From Garcia nutans (taxonomy: Eukaryota > Streptophyta > Magnoliopsida > Malpighiales > Euphorbiaceae), in NCBI GenBank assembly GCA_947685225.1, contig CANTUV010000051.1, forward strand, positions 4,154,001-4,218,000: a stretch of DNA of 64,000 bases, in the 5' to 3' direction. The notes beneath the pieces are model-generated. The model saw only the letters and a list, made by a program, of their open reading frames with translations. It did no database searches and was not told where the DNA came from. The translations under genes and the position numbers were made by a program. This document shows positions 1 to 10,572 of the stretch, piece after piece (the first letter of the stretch is position 1; each line of letters opens with the position of its first letter).

Positions 1-557
1 AATTATATATAATTATATTTTAATCATATATTTAGTGTATCTTATTTTAATTATAAAAATGTGTCATATATAATTATTTTAATAAAATTGTGTTATTATA
101 AAATTTTTATTTATAATTATTTAATTTAAAAATATAATTTTATAATATTTTTAAATTTTTATATTTAAACAAGTACGAGTAATAAATGGATAGTCTTAAA
201 GAAATTTAAGATAGGTACATATAGTAAAATTATAATTAGACTTGGGACGAGTACGAATATTTTAAACTTAAACGGATTCGGATAAAGTAAATTTTATGGA
301 TATTTTACATGTTATCATTTTAAAATATAAATTTGTTTTTTTTATAATGTTATTATTTATACCGTTGATAAAAAGATCAAAATAGTTATTTTTTCAGAAA
401 ATTTAGCTTTATTTAAGCCTAAAATCAGTTTACGGGCATATCTATATATTCGGCTATTTGCTATAACTTGAGGAGTCAAAATACATAATTTTTTCTTAAA
501 ATTTTCTAATTTTTATATAAATGATATTTTTTAACTCCGCCAAAGAGAAAGACTTAA

Positions 558-562
<5 letters not shown>

Positions 563-592
<30 letters not shown>
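563..592. repeat. (TA)15 microsatellite
   Basis: About fifteen uninterrupted TA dinucleotides, a simple repeat likely to vary in length between individuals. Confidence 0.95.
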
Positions 593-596
<4 letters not shown>

Positions 597-1821
597 TGAT
601 ACCACCTAATTTTTTTTTAAATTCTCCCTTCATCCAAAAGAGAGGACATTAGTCACAAATAGGAAAGCAAATTTTCTATCCTTTAAAATAGAACTCATTA
701 CTAGTTTTCTATATACTTCAGTACAAATAGAATATTAAGCCCCCTGAAAAGATGGAAACAGCCAGCAACATTGCCATTGGCCACTATATTCTTTCAACTT
801 GTATCTCTGCTTCTGCCCAGCTTAGTAACTTAGAGAAATTGAGCATTATGTTTAGTTATAACACCCTTTATAGTATGCCTTTTAATTACACACTTTCTGA
901 GAGTAAAAAATCAAAGGCAAGTCGCAAGGGCCAGCCGAAAGTGTGTGGCAAGGGGGCCTTGGCCCCTCCACACACACATATACACATTCTCCTAACTATA
1001 GAGGTTATAAATTTAGCTTAATAATTTTAAATATTTAATCACATGATCATTAAAAAAAAGTCTAAAAATATTAATTATGTAATCATGTGATTTTAAAAAT
1101 AGTTGAAAAATAAATACTATCTTTAATTTTTTAAAAATAATTTTTTTATCCTACTTTTTACATAATGCAAAAGCTAACTTAAAAAAATATATTTTTTTTA
1201 TTATTCAATTTCTTATTTTTTAGACTTACAAGATCATGGAATTTTTAAAATTGTAGCTCTGAAGCAACTTTTTTGTTCAATTGCACTAGTTTTTTTTTTT
1301 GGTATTGTGGATTGAATTGCAATATTTTTTTTTCTTTTTTTAGCAATTGCAATGGTTCAATAATATTAAAATTAGTAATTTCTTTTAATAATATTATTTT
1401 CTCTTTTGGATCAATTATCATAGCCATCGTATTAAATCAATTATTTCAGTTTAAAATAAATGTTTGCTAGTTAATTTCATACGGTATAACTAGGATTGAA
1501 AATCTGTAATATTTAATTTGTTAGTGCCTATAACAAATTTTTTATTTGAATATTGTAATAATTGTTAGACAAAATAAAGGAGTAATACTATCTATATAAG
1601 AAGCATAATTGGCTAATTATATTTATGGGTGACTAAAAAATTTTTATAATTAAGAAAATATAGATAATTGTTTTTGTCAAGATAAGAAAATAAGTAACAA
1701 CTGTTTTTTTTAATTTACAAATAATTAATTTGCAAATTTTTTTTTTGTAGGTTTTTGATTGATAAAGTATGATTATTAAGCTACTAATGGAATTATTGTA
1801 TCACAAAACTTTCATACGGTA

Positions 1822-1841
1822 ATATATATATATATATATAT
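1822..1841. repeat. (AT)10 microsatellite
   Basis: Ten uninterrupted AT dinucleotides in AT-rich intergenic DNA. Confidence 0.95.
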
Positions 1842-1934
1842 CAGTAAATTTGGGTAGTGACTGTAAAAAACTTCATTGGCGGTCGGCTTTATATTTTGGC
1901 CCTCTCAATAGTAATTTTGGGCCTACACTGAGGA

Positions 1935-3530
1935 GTGACGTGTGCTTGGGGGGTGCCTTCTGACTGGGGAAGATCTATGGTGGAGATACTCTGCTTCTTG
2001 AAATATAAAAGCATAACAAATGCACAATCATGGAAACAAAATTTTCTTTCACATGCTAGGGAAATTCTAAGCAAAGCAATCTTAATAGCTATATTCACTC
2101 ATGTTATGTTGTATTTCTTGTTACCAAAAAGTTTCCACCAAAGCTTGAATAACATAATATCGTTCTTTTGGTGGAAACAAATAAGTAAGAGCAGAGGTTT
2201 GGCATAGGGAAGATAAGATATATTAACTAAATCCAAATTCAGAGGAAGGCTAGGCTTTAAGGATTTTGAGTTCTTTAACATAGCCCTTTCGTCTAAACAA
2301 TATTCAGAACTCATGACAAAACATGGAAATATCTATTGTAAAATGTTAAAATCCATATATTTTCCTAATTGTTCGTTTCAGGAAGCAAAGCTGGGTAGGA
2401 AACATTTTTGGAGCTAGAGAAGCCTGTTGAAAGTCATAGAGAATTTTTATTGGAGGGTATGAGATGGCATATAAGGAGTGGAACGAATGTTGATATAGGG
2501 AAGGACCCCTGGATATATGATTAATCCAGATTTAAAATTTCATCAGCCAAATCTTAAGGAATAATTATATCCAAAGTGTCAAAGCTGTTGTCTAATAGTT
2601 GTTAGAACAAGAGTCTTTTGTCATCTCTCTTTACTAATAAGGAAGTCCAAGCTATCAAAAAAATTTCATTAGGACAAGCAAGCAAGATCATCTAGCGCTT
2701 TGATAGGATAGGTAAAATTTCTATGCATACAGTCTACCATTATTTATGTAATTTTGAGAGAAACTCTATGGGGAATGAAGCTGAAAGCTCAACTCATGTT
2801 TTATTGCACGGAAGTGTATCTAGAAATTGAATGCTTAGCCTAAAGTGCATGGTGTCTATGCACTGATGCTTACCCACTTTTTCCAATCACGTTAAAAGGA
2901 ATATGAGCAATTCTTCTCTATGTATTAGTCCTATTTGTAGAGATGCTGAGGATATTGTGTTCATCTTCTATTTTTCTTTGAACGTGCCAAAGCTGCATGG
3001 TTTGCGTTAAGTATTGGTTTAAATTCATCTATTGTTAATTCTTCCTCCTTTTTGAATTGGTAGATGGACTTAATCTCTCTTGTAAAAAGAACGATGATAG
3101 TAATTATTTGGCAGTATATCCTATTTATGTTGGAGTATCTTGAAAACTTGTAACAAGTTCGATTTTAAACACCACACTCTTGATCCTTCGTCACAGCCAA
3201 CATGGCTCTCTCTTCATATAATATTTTGGTTGATGCATAGAAGTTAGAAGCTACTCAATCTATAAGGTATAGAGATGTTCATACAAAAGTAGTCAATGGT
3301 TCTCCCTTTCACAAATGGTGTTCTCCTCCTTCAAGATGGGTCAAAGTTAACATAGATGCATCTTTTAAAACAAATTTTGCAGGGTTGGCGGTCTTGGTTA
3401 GATCTCATGAGGGGAATTTATTTGATGGTATAACATGCTTAGCTGGCTCTTTTTCCCCTCTTAGAAACGAAGCCCAGGCAATGTTGTTGGAAATAAGAAA
3501 AGTGGCAGATTATTATCCCTTTAGTCGTTG
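1935..3530 (+). pseudogene. Decayed L1-type LINE, ORF2 C-terminal half
   Basis: This is a non-coding relic of a plant non-LTR retrotransposon. Around 1977-2200 a frame reads like the end of a LINE reverse transcriptase, with SWKQNFLSHAREIL, HVMLYFLLPKS and SFFWW; these correspond to the usual SWK..LS.AGRE, YVMS.F.LPK and FWWG motifs. After many stops and frameshifts, 3305-3520 reads as a plant RNase H (RVT_3 type): WVKVNIDASF, a glycine/valine core, then NEAQAMLLEI, where the motif glutamate sits. The zinc-binding zf-RVT region between them is only faintly visible. No A-tail or target duplication is clear. The order of domains is as expected, so this is one element rather than chance similarity. 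No function remains. Confidence 0.75.
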
Positions 3531-3691
3531 ACTCTTATCAATGCCATTAAGGACACCTCATGATGCCCTCTGGAAATCGAGCTTATTGTTTTGCTTATCA
3601 AAGAACATATTTGTAATTTTTCTGCTTGGTCTTTTTCTTTTGTTTATGGAATTGTTAATATAGCTACCACTATAAAAATCCAGGCAGTTAC

Positions 3692-3776
3692 CACAAGAAA
3701 AATCAGTTAGCAACTCTATATTATATATCGATAAATAGTATTACTAAGAGATTGCCGACTAAAAATTTTTCTTGTC
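3692..3776. mobile_element. Small palindromic MITE-like remnant, CACTA-like ends
   Basis: The left end reads CACAAGAAAAATC and the right end is its approximate inverse (ATTTTTCTTGT), enclosing about 85 bp. The ends resemble the CACTACAAGAAAA termini of CACTA (En/Spm) transposons. Several ATCGGT-like words follow up to about 3915, as in CACTA subterminal repeats. There is no transposase and no clear 3-bp duplication. It could instead be an unrelated fold-back. Confidence 0.3.
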
Positions 3777-4748
3777 TAAAATTTTGCAGATAATAAAATT
3801 ATCAATGAAAAATCTAGTGGCATCGGTTTTACTGGGATAACTAATATTTATCGGTATCACCAATAAAATATCGGTTGGTAAAATTCACATACCAAAATAT
3901 AATAGTTGTCGGTATTATATGATTTTTTTTAATTTGATATTATTTTTTTATCTTTCTGACGTTGATTTCTTTCTTTTCAATCTATATTGATCTTCGATTT
4001 TGAATATGAAGTTATTTTTCTTAATGATATGGGTTTTTCTAGAGTTCTTGCTCTAAATTTCTTTTTTTAATACTTTTTAAGCTTCAATTGATGATTTTGA
4101 TCTAGTTTTATTGCTGATAATTATTGTATTTGTTCTTATTTGTTGATTAACAATGGAGAAGATTGTAGAAATTGATTTGATTGAATAAGAAGTTTATGTT
4201 TTAATGGCAACATAACTTTTGCTGTATTTTTATTGTTTTGGAAGCTTAATTTTCAAATTTGTAATTATTTTGTAAAGCTTCCGTATTTGGGAAAAAGTTT
4301 TTTTTTTTTATTGCTTAGTATTGCAATTGTTTGGCAAATGAGACTTACATGTTTGGGTCCTACAGCAAGCCATATGTTGGAATGGCCTTTAAAATATCTA
4401 AACAATTAAATATCACATTTAAACAATTAAGTATCATTTCTGCTTTCTTTTCTTTGCCATAGACCTTATATAAATTGATTGGTTGTAATCATTTGTCTCC
4501 GCTTTCTTTATTAGGATGCTAGATGCATGCTTGTATGGAAATATTTATCCTTTTTTATCATTTGCATATTTATATATGTTATGTTGTTTAGAGGACTCAT
4601 TTCTCATTTCCTTTCTTTAGGATTAATGTGCCTTATTTGTGAATATTTATATATCAAATTTAATTTTTTAGGTATAAACTATTCAGTCATAAAAAATATA
4701 TCCAAGTTCTCTTTTATTAAAATCTTTTGCTAAAGTAACCATTAATGT

Positions 4749-4843
4749 GTAATTTAGTGGCTATGAACATATATTACTCATATTTAAATTTTAAGTTCGA
4801 GTCTTAATTGTCTCATTCCTCACGTATAATTAATCAAAAAATC
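4749..4843 (+). repeat. SINE-like fragment (possible)
   Basis: A GTGGCT-like box is followed about 45 bp later by AAGTTCGAGTCTT, which resembles a pol III B box. A tail CACGTATAATTAATCAAAAA comes next. A similar B-box and tail combination recurs at 17311-17414. A tRNA-derived SINE is possible, but the A box is poor and there is no clear target duplication. Confidence 0.25.
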
Positions 4844-4859
4844 TATTGCTAAAGTAGAA

Positions 4860-5010
4860 GCCAACTGTGATGGCCAAACGAGTTAGGGTGCCTAACACCT
4901 TTCCCAATTCGTATCCAGTTTCCTTAACTAGATCCCTGATTAGCTAGGGCAGCCTTGTGCTTTGCCAAGGATATAATCACCACTGATTTTTTAGGATTCC
5001 ACTGCAATGC
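4860..5010. repeat. GC-richer fragment, possible LTR remnant
   Basis: A patch of higher GC content contains GGGTGCCTAACACC and neighbouring text that reads like fragments of plant LTR retroelement termini. There is no partner copy in the window and no coding remnant beside it, so the assignment is tentative. Confidence 0.2.
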
Positions 5011-7190
5011 AAGTTTGCACATATTACTCTTACACTTATAGTTTCTCTAATTACATTTCGCCCTTCACATTAAATTTCTAGAATTTCACCTAACAATAAT
5101 TTTCTAGAATTTCGTTTCTACTTTAAACATTATAAGATGATTTGAGATTTAAAATCTCTTGAGACTGACAGGGGAAACTCATACAAAGATTAGAATTAAG
5201 TTCAATCACTTTTTTAAACGAATGAACGCAAAAAACTAAAGCACAATGTGTTCTAAAACCATTGAATAAATTATAAGCTTAAGGATTTAAGCTATAAACA
5301 CTTGAGTGTATATTTTGGAATGTCTATTAATCTTCATTTAGCAACATCTTCCTTTTATCACCTTGACTTCAAAAACAAAAATTATAGTTGTTTTGACCCA
5401 AAAAAAAAGGTGATATTTTTCTTATTTAAATCATCAGCTAATGGCTTTTTGGTACTCTGTAATTTTGCTTAAAAGTGATATACAATGCATGTTATTTTTC
5501 AGTAACGCTCGTTATTTTTGCTCGGTAAAGTTAGTGACTTACACGAAACAATCTTACAGTTTCCTTTATACTAACGATAATGAATTATTTGAACCATTAG
5601 TGCAATATGACGATAACAAGTATAAAGCTCTAATAATGAGTGTGAATTTACTTTCTTGAGCAAATTTCGTAATTTTTATTTTAAGTAAGTTTGTGAATAT
5701 TCAAAAATGAGGGTGACTACTTACATATCAGTAAAAACAATTTGGCAACAGATGTTAAATGATTTAAACAATAAAATAAAGTTCTGTCATTATTAAAATA
5801 TACGTGAAGACTTTTATATTTATTTTAATTTTTGTCAAACTTAAATAATTATTCAAAAAATATAACTAATTAAAATAAATTTTATAGTTTATCATTCCTT
5901 TATTGATATAATAATTTATTTTAATTAATAAATTTATTTAGTAAATATTTAATTTAATATAATAATTTTATAGTTTAACATCCCGTATTTAAGTATTTAA
6001 AGACATTATTATGAATTTATTATTTGAACTTATAATGTCGCTGACATACTTATCATGCTTTATTAATTTTTTTAAATAAATTTAAGTGTAAGGCTCCGAT
6101 GGTAAATTATTGAGCTAATTTTTTTAAAATTTACTTTAATAGCCTAGCTCCACTCAAAAAGAATGATATGAATAGATAAGGTTCATTGTTATCAAAATAA
6201 TAATAATATAATATTAATATTAATAATGTTTCAAATGGTACATGACAAAAAGTTATATATTTGATTAAATTAAAATGTTTGATTTGAATCCTATAAATAT
6301 CAGAGTCTAATTAACTAGGGAAATCGCATCAAACGCTAGGAATCAAAATCAACTATTCAATTTCCAATTCTAATTACTTCAAACTATTTTTTTAGCAAAT
6401 CAAAAGGTATAATTTTAAATCATGTCATTCATTTGGCAAATAATTGAAATTCTCATATAATACTTTAAAATTAATATTACAAAACATTTAAATTATAATT
6501 TGATAATTTCAATCTTAAATTATTTTTTTTAATTCTAGAAAGATTAATTAAATTGAATTTAAATATTACAATTCAAATTCTATTGAGTTAGAAGTCATAT
6601 TTTAAATATTAAAAAAAATACAATGTATCGGCTCAACTCCTCTCATTATCGTACATATATTTCAAGAAAAGATACTGACAATTCACAAGTTAAAATTAAA
6701 ATAAAGGATAATATTCAAATGTTTTGGTAGTTTGATAAGAACATTTTCATGAAACAAATGGCAAAATCATATACGCGTCAAAATTTCACAGTCGTCTGAT
6801 AATTTGAACATTCTCAATGACGGCTACAAATCAATATAGATTGTATGCATAACTTTATTGAATTGATACCCTTAACACAAATCGAATCGGTAGGCCAATC
6901 AAAGTATACTAATGAAAACATTGAAAATTTGCACAATTTTAAAGACTTTTGGTAACAGTTAAATTAATGAACATCCGCCAATAAAACATCAAGCACAACC
7001 CAAAGTGGATTTTTACAAATGGCCCAATAATGTAAAAAAGCATTCTAGATTGTACAGAATCTAGTCCTTTTCCAAATCCCCTGTTTTGGTTAAGTACTTT
7101 GAAAATTCTTTTTTTTTTAAAAAAAGGTTATACAAAAGAGTAATTGAAGAACATGAATTTCCAAGCATTTTCTACAAAATTGAATTACAA
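5011..7190. other. AT-rich intergenic stretch
   Basis: AT-rich DNA downstream of the EBF gene. I see no protein domain, RNA gene or clear repeat in it. The longest open frames (for example 5441-5659) have no recognisable similarity. Confidence 0.7.
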
Positions 7191-7206
7191 AACAGAAAAT
7201 ATTGCA

Positions 7207-7222
7207 TTTATTGCATTTTATT
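7207..7222 (-). terminator. EBF1: Putative polyadenylation signals of the EBF gene
   Basis: Two AATAAA hexamers lie on the minus strand (7217-7222 and 7207-7212), about 800 nt past the EBF stop codon. Base composition changes from mixed to AT-rich at this point. This suggests a transcript end slightly below 7200 and a long 3' untranslated region. Confidence 0.5.
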
Positions 7223-8018
7223 GAAGTAGTTGCAAAGTACAATTCTTAATCAAAGAGAAGCCTGAAAAATCAGGTCTGGCTTAAAATACAAAAACCAAGT
7301 TGTCGTGGCAAAAGGGATGATACAAAGCTGCCCTAATGCCACAGCCAAAGCCTGCTAAGCTGAGGCAACTCCTGATACAGAACTGTCCTAAGCAGCCTTA
7401 CACACAAAACACTTGGATTTAAAGAACACACACAACAACGACCCTGACTTATGACAAGTTTTAAGCACGAGTACCCTTTACAAAGACACTTGCAACGATG
7501 AAAAACGGATTAAAACTAGAGACTTCATATGACTAAACCAAAGCGAACTCGGCCGAGAGATCCGTGTTCCACCAAACAGCATAGAAGTATGTTTACATCC
7601 ATCAAAATATAACAAACATTTAACGTGATATGCAATGGAGTAGCTGCAGGCGAAAATCTAAACCAAGGTTCGGTAACTGTATTCTCAAGAAACCATGGCC
7701 ATGAAAGAGGTGGCCTCCCATCAATGGGGGCTTAAAGAGTTACAACAAGCTTTGAGGAAAGCCTGAAAAAATAAATGTGGTAGTGATCTGCCAAAGATCC
7801 TTCGAAAACAGCAAAACCGAAGTTACTAGTGGACCCAATGCTGAAGGGCCAAAAACCTATGCTGAATGCTGCTACCAGTGTGAGCTGACTATGAGAACTT
7901 AATTCTTATACAATCTATGAAATCCAACTGGATTTCTTGAATCCCAGAAGGATCAATCCATTGTCTTCAATTCCGCACATTAAGTTCAGTGTATTTGGCT
8001 TTCTTTTCCCCTCCCCGA
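7223..8018 (-). other. EBF1: Probable 3' UTR of the EBF gene
   Basis: About 800 bp of gene-like base composition lie between the EBF stop codon and the AATAAA signals, with no domain-bearing frame. Long 3' UTRs are known for Arabidopsis EBF1/EBF2, where U-rich motifs mediate EIN2-dependent translational repression. On the transcript strand I see only modest U-rich runs, for example around 7764-7773 and 7280-7296. Conservation of that control is therefore an inference. Confidence 0.5.
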
Positions 8019-10250
8019 TTAGGAGAGAATATCACATCTCCACAAGCTCTCTACAAGCAGCTCAACAGTGCTGCAGCTGATAGAACTGCAGTTTTGAAGA
8101 TTCAACCCCATCAGGGTCCTGCCCAATTTCTTTAGAAAAGGAAAACTCTCATTAGATACTTCAGAACAACCTGACAGGGAAAGGACTTGAAGATTGAGAT
8201 GATCAGCGCTTCCAAGGGCAGCAATTCCAGAATCAGTGACAGCACATTTTGATAGATCTAGATCACCGAGGAATAGACAATTTTCAGCGATTGCTATCAA
8301 GCTAGCATCAGTAATTTTTCTGCAACCATCCAGATTCAGCAATTCAAGAGTTCCACCATGTATCCTAGCCAAGGCTGAAACTACTTTATCAGTCAAACTC
8401 ATGCAGCCACTAAGATTCACTTTAACAAGTGCCTCACAACTCTCCAAGAGTGGGAGAAGACCAGAGTCTGTAATTGCACAGAGGCCACTGAGATCTACAT
8501 GCTGAAGCTGAGGGCATAACTCGCCCACCAAAGCCAAGCTGGCACTACCAAGTCCGGGGCAGTTTCTTATGGACAAGGATCGAAGAGACCTACAAGGAGA
8601 TGTCAATGGCATTCCTGAAGATACATCTCTAATTCCCATACACTTTACAAGGCTAAGAGCTTTCAACTTTGATCCACAGTTTGAGATTGCACCCACAATC
8701 CCTGATTGTGTAACCCTGTTGCACTCTTCCAATTGCAAGCTCTCAAGAGATCCCGCAGCTCTGGCAAACAAGACCAGCCCATTGTCTGACAAAAAGCAAC
8801 ACTTACGAAGGCACATCTGCTTTAAGTTAGTGCAGCCCTTTGCTATAGCTTCAAGACTCACATCTGTTATCCCTCGACAAGAAGAAATTGTCAAAGACGT
8901 CAATTTCTGCAAACCCTGAGCATTTCCCATGACCCAAAAGCCCTTTTCACTCACATGCTGGAGACTGCTTAAAATAAGATTGGAAACAGCTTTGCCATAG
9001 TGCCCAATTACAGCAAGAGAGAAATCTGTGATGTTTAAAGCCTGAAGCTTTACCTTTGTTAATACATCAGTAGTCGATGACAATAGACTTGATACTCCAT
9101 GATCCCCAACAAGATGACAGTCTTTAATGGAGATGGACTGCAACTTGTGGCAGAACTTTCCAATAGCTTGCAAGCCCTCATTACCTATCTTTGGACAAGA
9201 TTCAATGTTCAACGCAATCAAGTTAGGGCAGTTCTCAGCAAATGCAATCAAACCCTTGTTGGAAATTGAAGGACAATTGCAAAGGTCAAGCTTTTCCAAC
9301 AAAGGGCATTCTTTGGCAACTTTAAATAAACCTTCATCCCCGACAGAAGGTACATCCCACAAAGAGAGAGCCCTCAGTGATGGGCAGCCATGACCAATTG
9401 CTGACAGACCAAGGTTGGTGACTCCACGAACAGAGTTGCTTCCCCGGATCACAAGCTTTCCTAAACCTCCATGGCCACTAGTTCCAACAGCAATTGCAGC
9501 AAGTCTCACATCTGTTGCTTTCTTTCCTTCCAAAGACCTTGTAAGGTACCCATCACTTTCAATTTCCCCATTCTCATCACAAGAGACCATTACTACATCA
9601 TTGGAAACAGAAACTGTTATCTCATTATCTGCACCTGAGCTTTTGCTATTGAAAATTTCAGACCTCTTAATACTGCTCAACAACATAAGCCATCTTTTGG
9701 AGACGCAAGCACATGAACTCCTCTCTTTGCCTCCAGAGATACGCCTGAAGATCTCAAAAAGGCATTCATCAGGAAGAACATCGATTGATGCCTGCTTATC
9801 CTGCTCAAGCTCGGAAGATCCAAAAAGAAAAGAGGAACTAATGCGAGCCCGTTTGCAAGGAGGGCTGTATAAATCCAAGTGAGGGCCAATTGAATAAAAT
9901 CGACCCAAGTCCCTGGGATTTGTACACAAAGACCCTCCAGAATAGAATTCATCATCTCCTGAAAAACCCCATTGAAAAGAACTCAAATAAGCTCTAAATT
10001 ATGTTCTTTTTAAACAAGCTAAAAGTTTTATTTATTTTTGTGGGCAATGCCTAACAACTTCTATCAACGAAGTAAAATCAAGTCGATTCCTTTATATCAG
10101 AAAATTCAAGACTAAAAGCTCCCAATTGAAAAAACTAAAAAAATAGATTCATAAGAGAAGGCCCAGCAAAAATAATTGAAATCTAAATAAGACTGCAAAT
10201 AAAAGAAAGAAAGAAAATAACTTACCACTATAGTTAACAAGAGTAGGCAT
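8019..10250 (-). CDS. EBF1: EIN3-binding F-box protein (EBF1/EBF2-like)
   Basis: Substrate receptor of an SCF ubiquitin ligase that binds the ethylene transcription factors EIN3/EIL in the nucleus and sends them to the proteasome. Coding exons are 10226-10250 and 8019-9958, separated by a 267-bp GT-AG intron (donor GTAAGTT, acceptor TTTTCAG). Exon 1 encodes MPTLVNYS plus the first base of a glycine codon. Joining it gives MPTLVNYSGDDEFYSGG, the N-terminus I know from eudicot EBFs, and a 654-residue protein, normal for the family. A basic patch (CKRAR) lies near residue 43. The F-box is at about 65-105 (IDVLPDECLFEIFRR, CACVSKRWL). Cysteine-containing leucine-rich repeats (LxxLxLxxCxxIxDxGL) run from about 165 to the C-terminus. 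The frame is open throughout. A frame beginning at 9986 also reads into exon 2, but its first ten residues are intronic. Paralogue identity (EBF1 or EBF2) cannot be decided here. Confidence 0.96.
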
Positions 10251-10378
10251 GATTGAATCTTTATGAAGAAGAAGAAGCAGAAGAACCCTTGATTAAGATT
10301 CCAAAAACCAGTTGAAACAACAAGCAAATAAGCCAAGAAAAACAAGATCAGAAACAAACCAAGAAAGCTCGAATGCAT
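9677..10378 (-). other. Upstream open reading frame overlapping the EBF start when spliced
   Basis: The only ATG between the likely transcription start and the EBF start is at 10378-10376 (context G at -3, C at +4). Its frame runs to the exon 1 end at 10226 with a whole codon, then continues in exon 2 from 9958 to a stop at 9677. That gives about 144 codons in the +1 frame relative to EBF. The first third is very hydrophobic (Phe/Leu/Val-rich). The EBF start itself has A at -3. As an overlapping uORF it would be expected to lower EBF translation, which would then depend on leaky scanning. An unseen 5' UTR intron or later transcription start could remove it. I regard it as regulatory, not as a second gene. 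Confidence 0.45.
9959..10225 (-). other. EBF1: EBF coding intron
   Basis: A 267-bp intron with GTAAGTT donor at 10225 and CAG acceptor ending at 9959. It is T-rich on the transcript strand, as plant introns usually are. It splits the codon for Gly-9 after its first base, and the reading frame is kept across the junction. Confidence 0.9.
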
Positions 10379-10510
10379 CACCAAGATGAACAAAAAGAAA
10401 GGCAAAGAACTTGAAACCCTAACCAAAATAGGGCAAAAAAAGAGAAACAATAAGAAGAAAGAAAATGTGTGTTTTGATTTAGCCTTGATTTCGTGAATAT
10501 GGATTTGTTG
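10251..10510 (-). other. EBF1: Probable 5' UTR of the EBF gene
   Basis: A CT-rich leader of about 250 nt on the transcript strand lies between the TATA box and the start codon at 10250. It contains one upstream ATG (10378). The precise transcription start is unknown. Confidence 0.5.
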
Positions 10511-10536
10511 GGTTAGGATAGAGAATTGAACCTTCT

Positions 10537-10544
10537 TATTTATA
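10537..10544 (-). promoter_or_regulatory. EBF1: TATA box of the EBF gene
   Basis: TATAAATA on the minus strand, about 290 bp upstream of the EBF start codon. Transcription would be expected to begin about 30 bp further along, near 10505-10512, followed by a pyrimidine-rich leader. Confidence 0.6.
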
Positions 10545-10564
10545 CATAAACATATATCTTTCAC

Positions 10565-10572
10565 AGATACAT
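10565..10572 (-). promoter_or_regulatory. Candidate EIN3/EIL binding site
   Basis: ATGTATCT on the minus strand exactly matches the EIN3/TEIL consensus AYGWAYCT, and lies 20 bp upstream of the TATA box. Further upstream (about 10578-10597) a GGATTCA...GCATG...TTGAA arrangement resembles the EIN3 target in the ERF1 promoter. EIN3 is known to activate EBF2 in Arabidopsis as negative feedback, so the position fits. Occupancy is inferred. Confidence 0.55.

Larger units (their letters stand above)
1..1934. other. AT-rich stretch, no gene recognised
   Basis: Low-complexity AT-rich DNA. It holds a (TA)15 microsatellite at 563-592, an (AT)10 microsatellite at 1822-1841 and a GC-richer patch at about 730-1000 with a local hairpin. 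Short open frames here show no recognisable domain or codon pattern. I see nothing else. Confidence 0.7.

Noticed and set aside
752..1021. 89-codon frame
   Set aside because: No domain, no promoter or splice context; likely chance within a repeat-like GC patch.
8236..9882. Plus-strand frames of 88-155 codons across the EBF exon
   Set aside because: They are antisense shadows of the leucine-rich-repeat coding sequence, with no domain of their own.
8019..9986. EBF start codon at 9986 (MSSFQWGFSG...)
   Set aside because: The first ten residues come from intron sequence ending in TTTTCAG; splicing to 10226-10250 restores the family N-terminus.
10112..10564. 150-codon hydrophobic frame as a separate gene
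   Set aside because: It starts upstream of the TATA box and runs through the EBF leader and intron. Only the part from 10378 is on the transcript, and it is better treated as a uORF.
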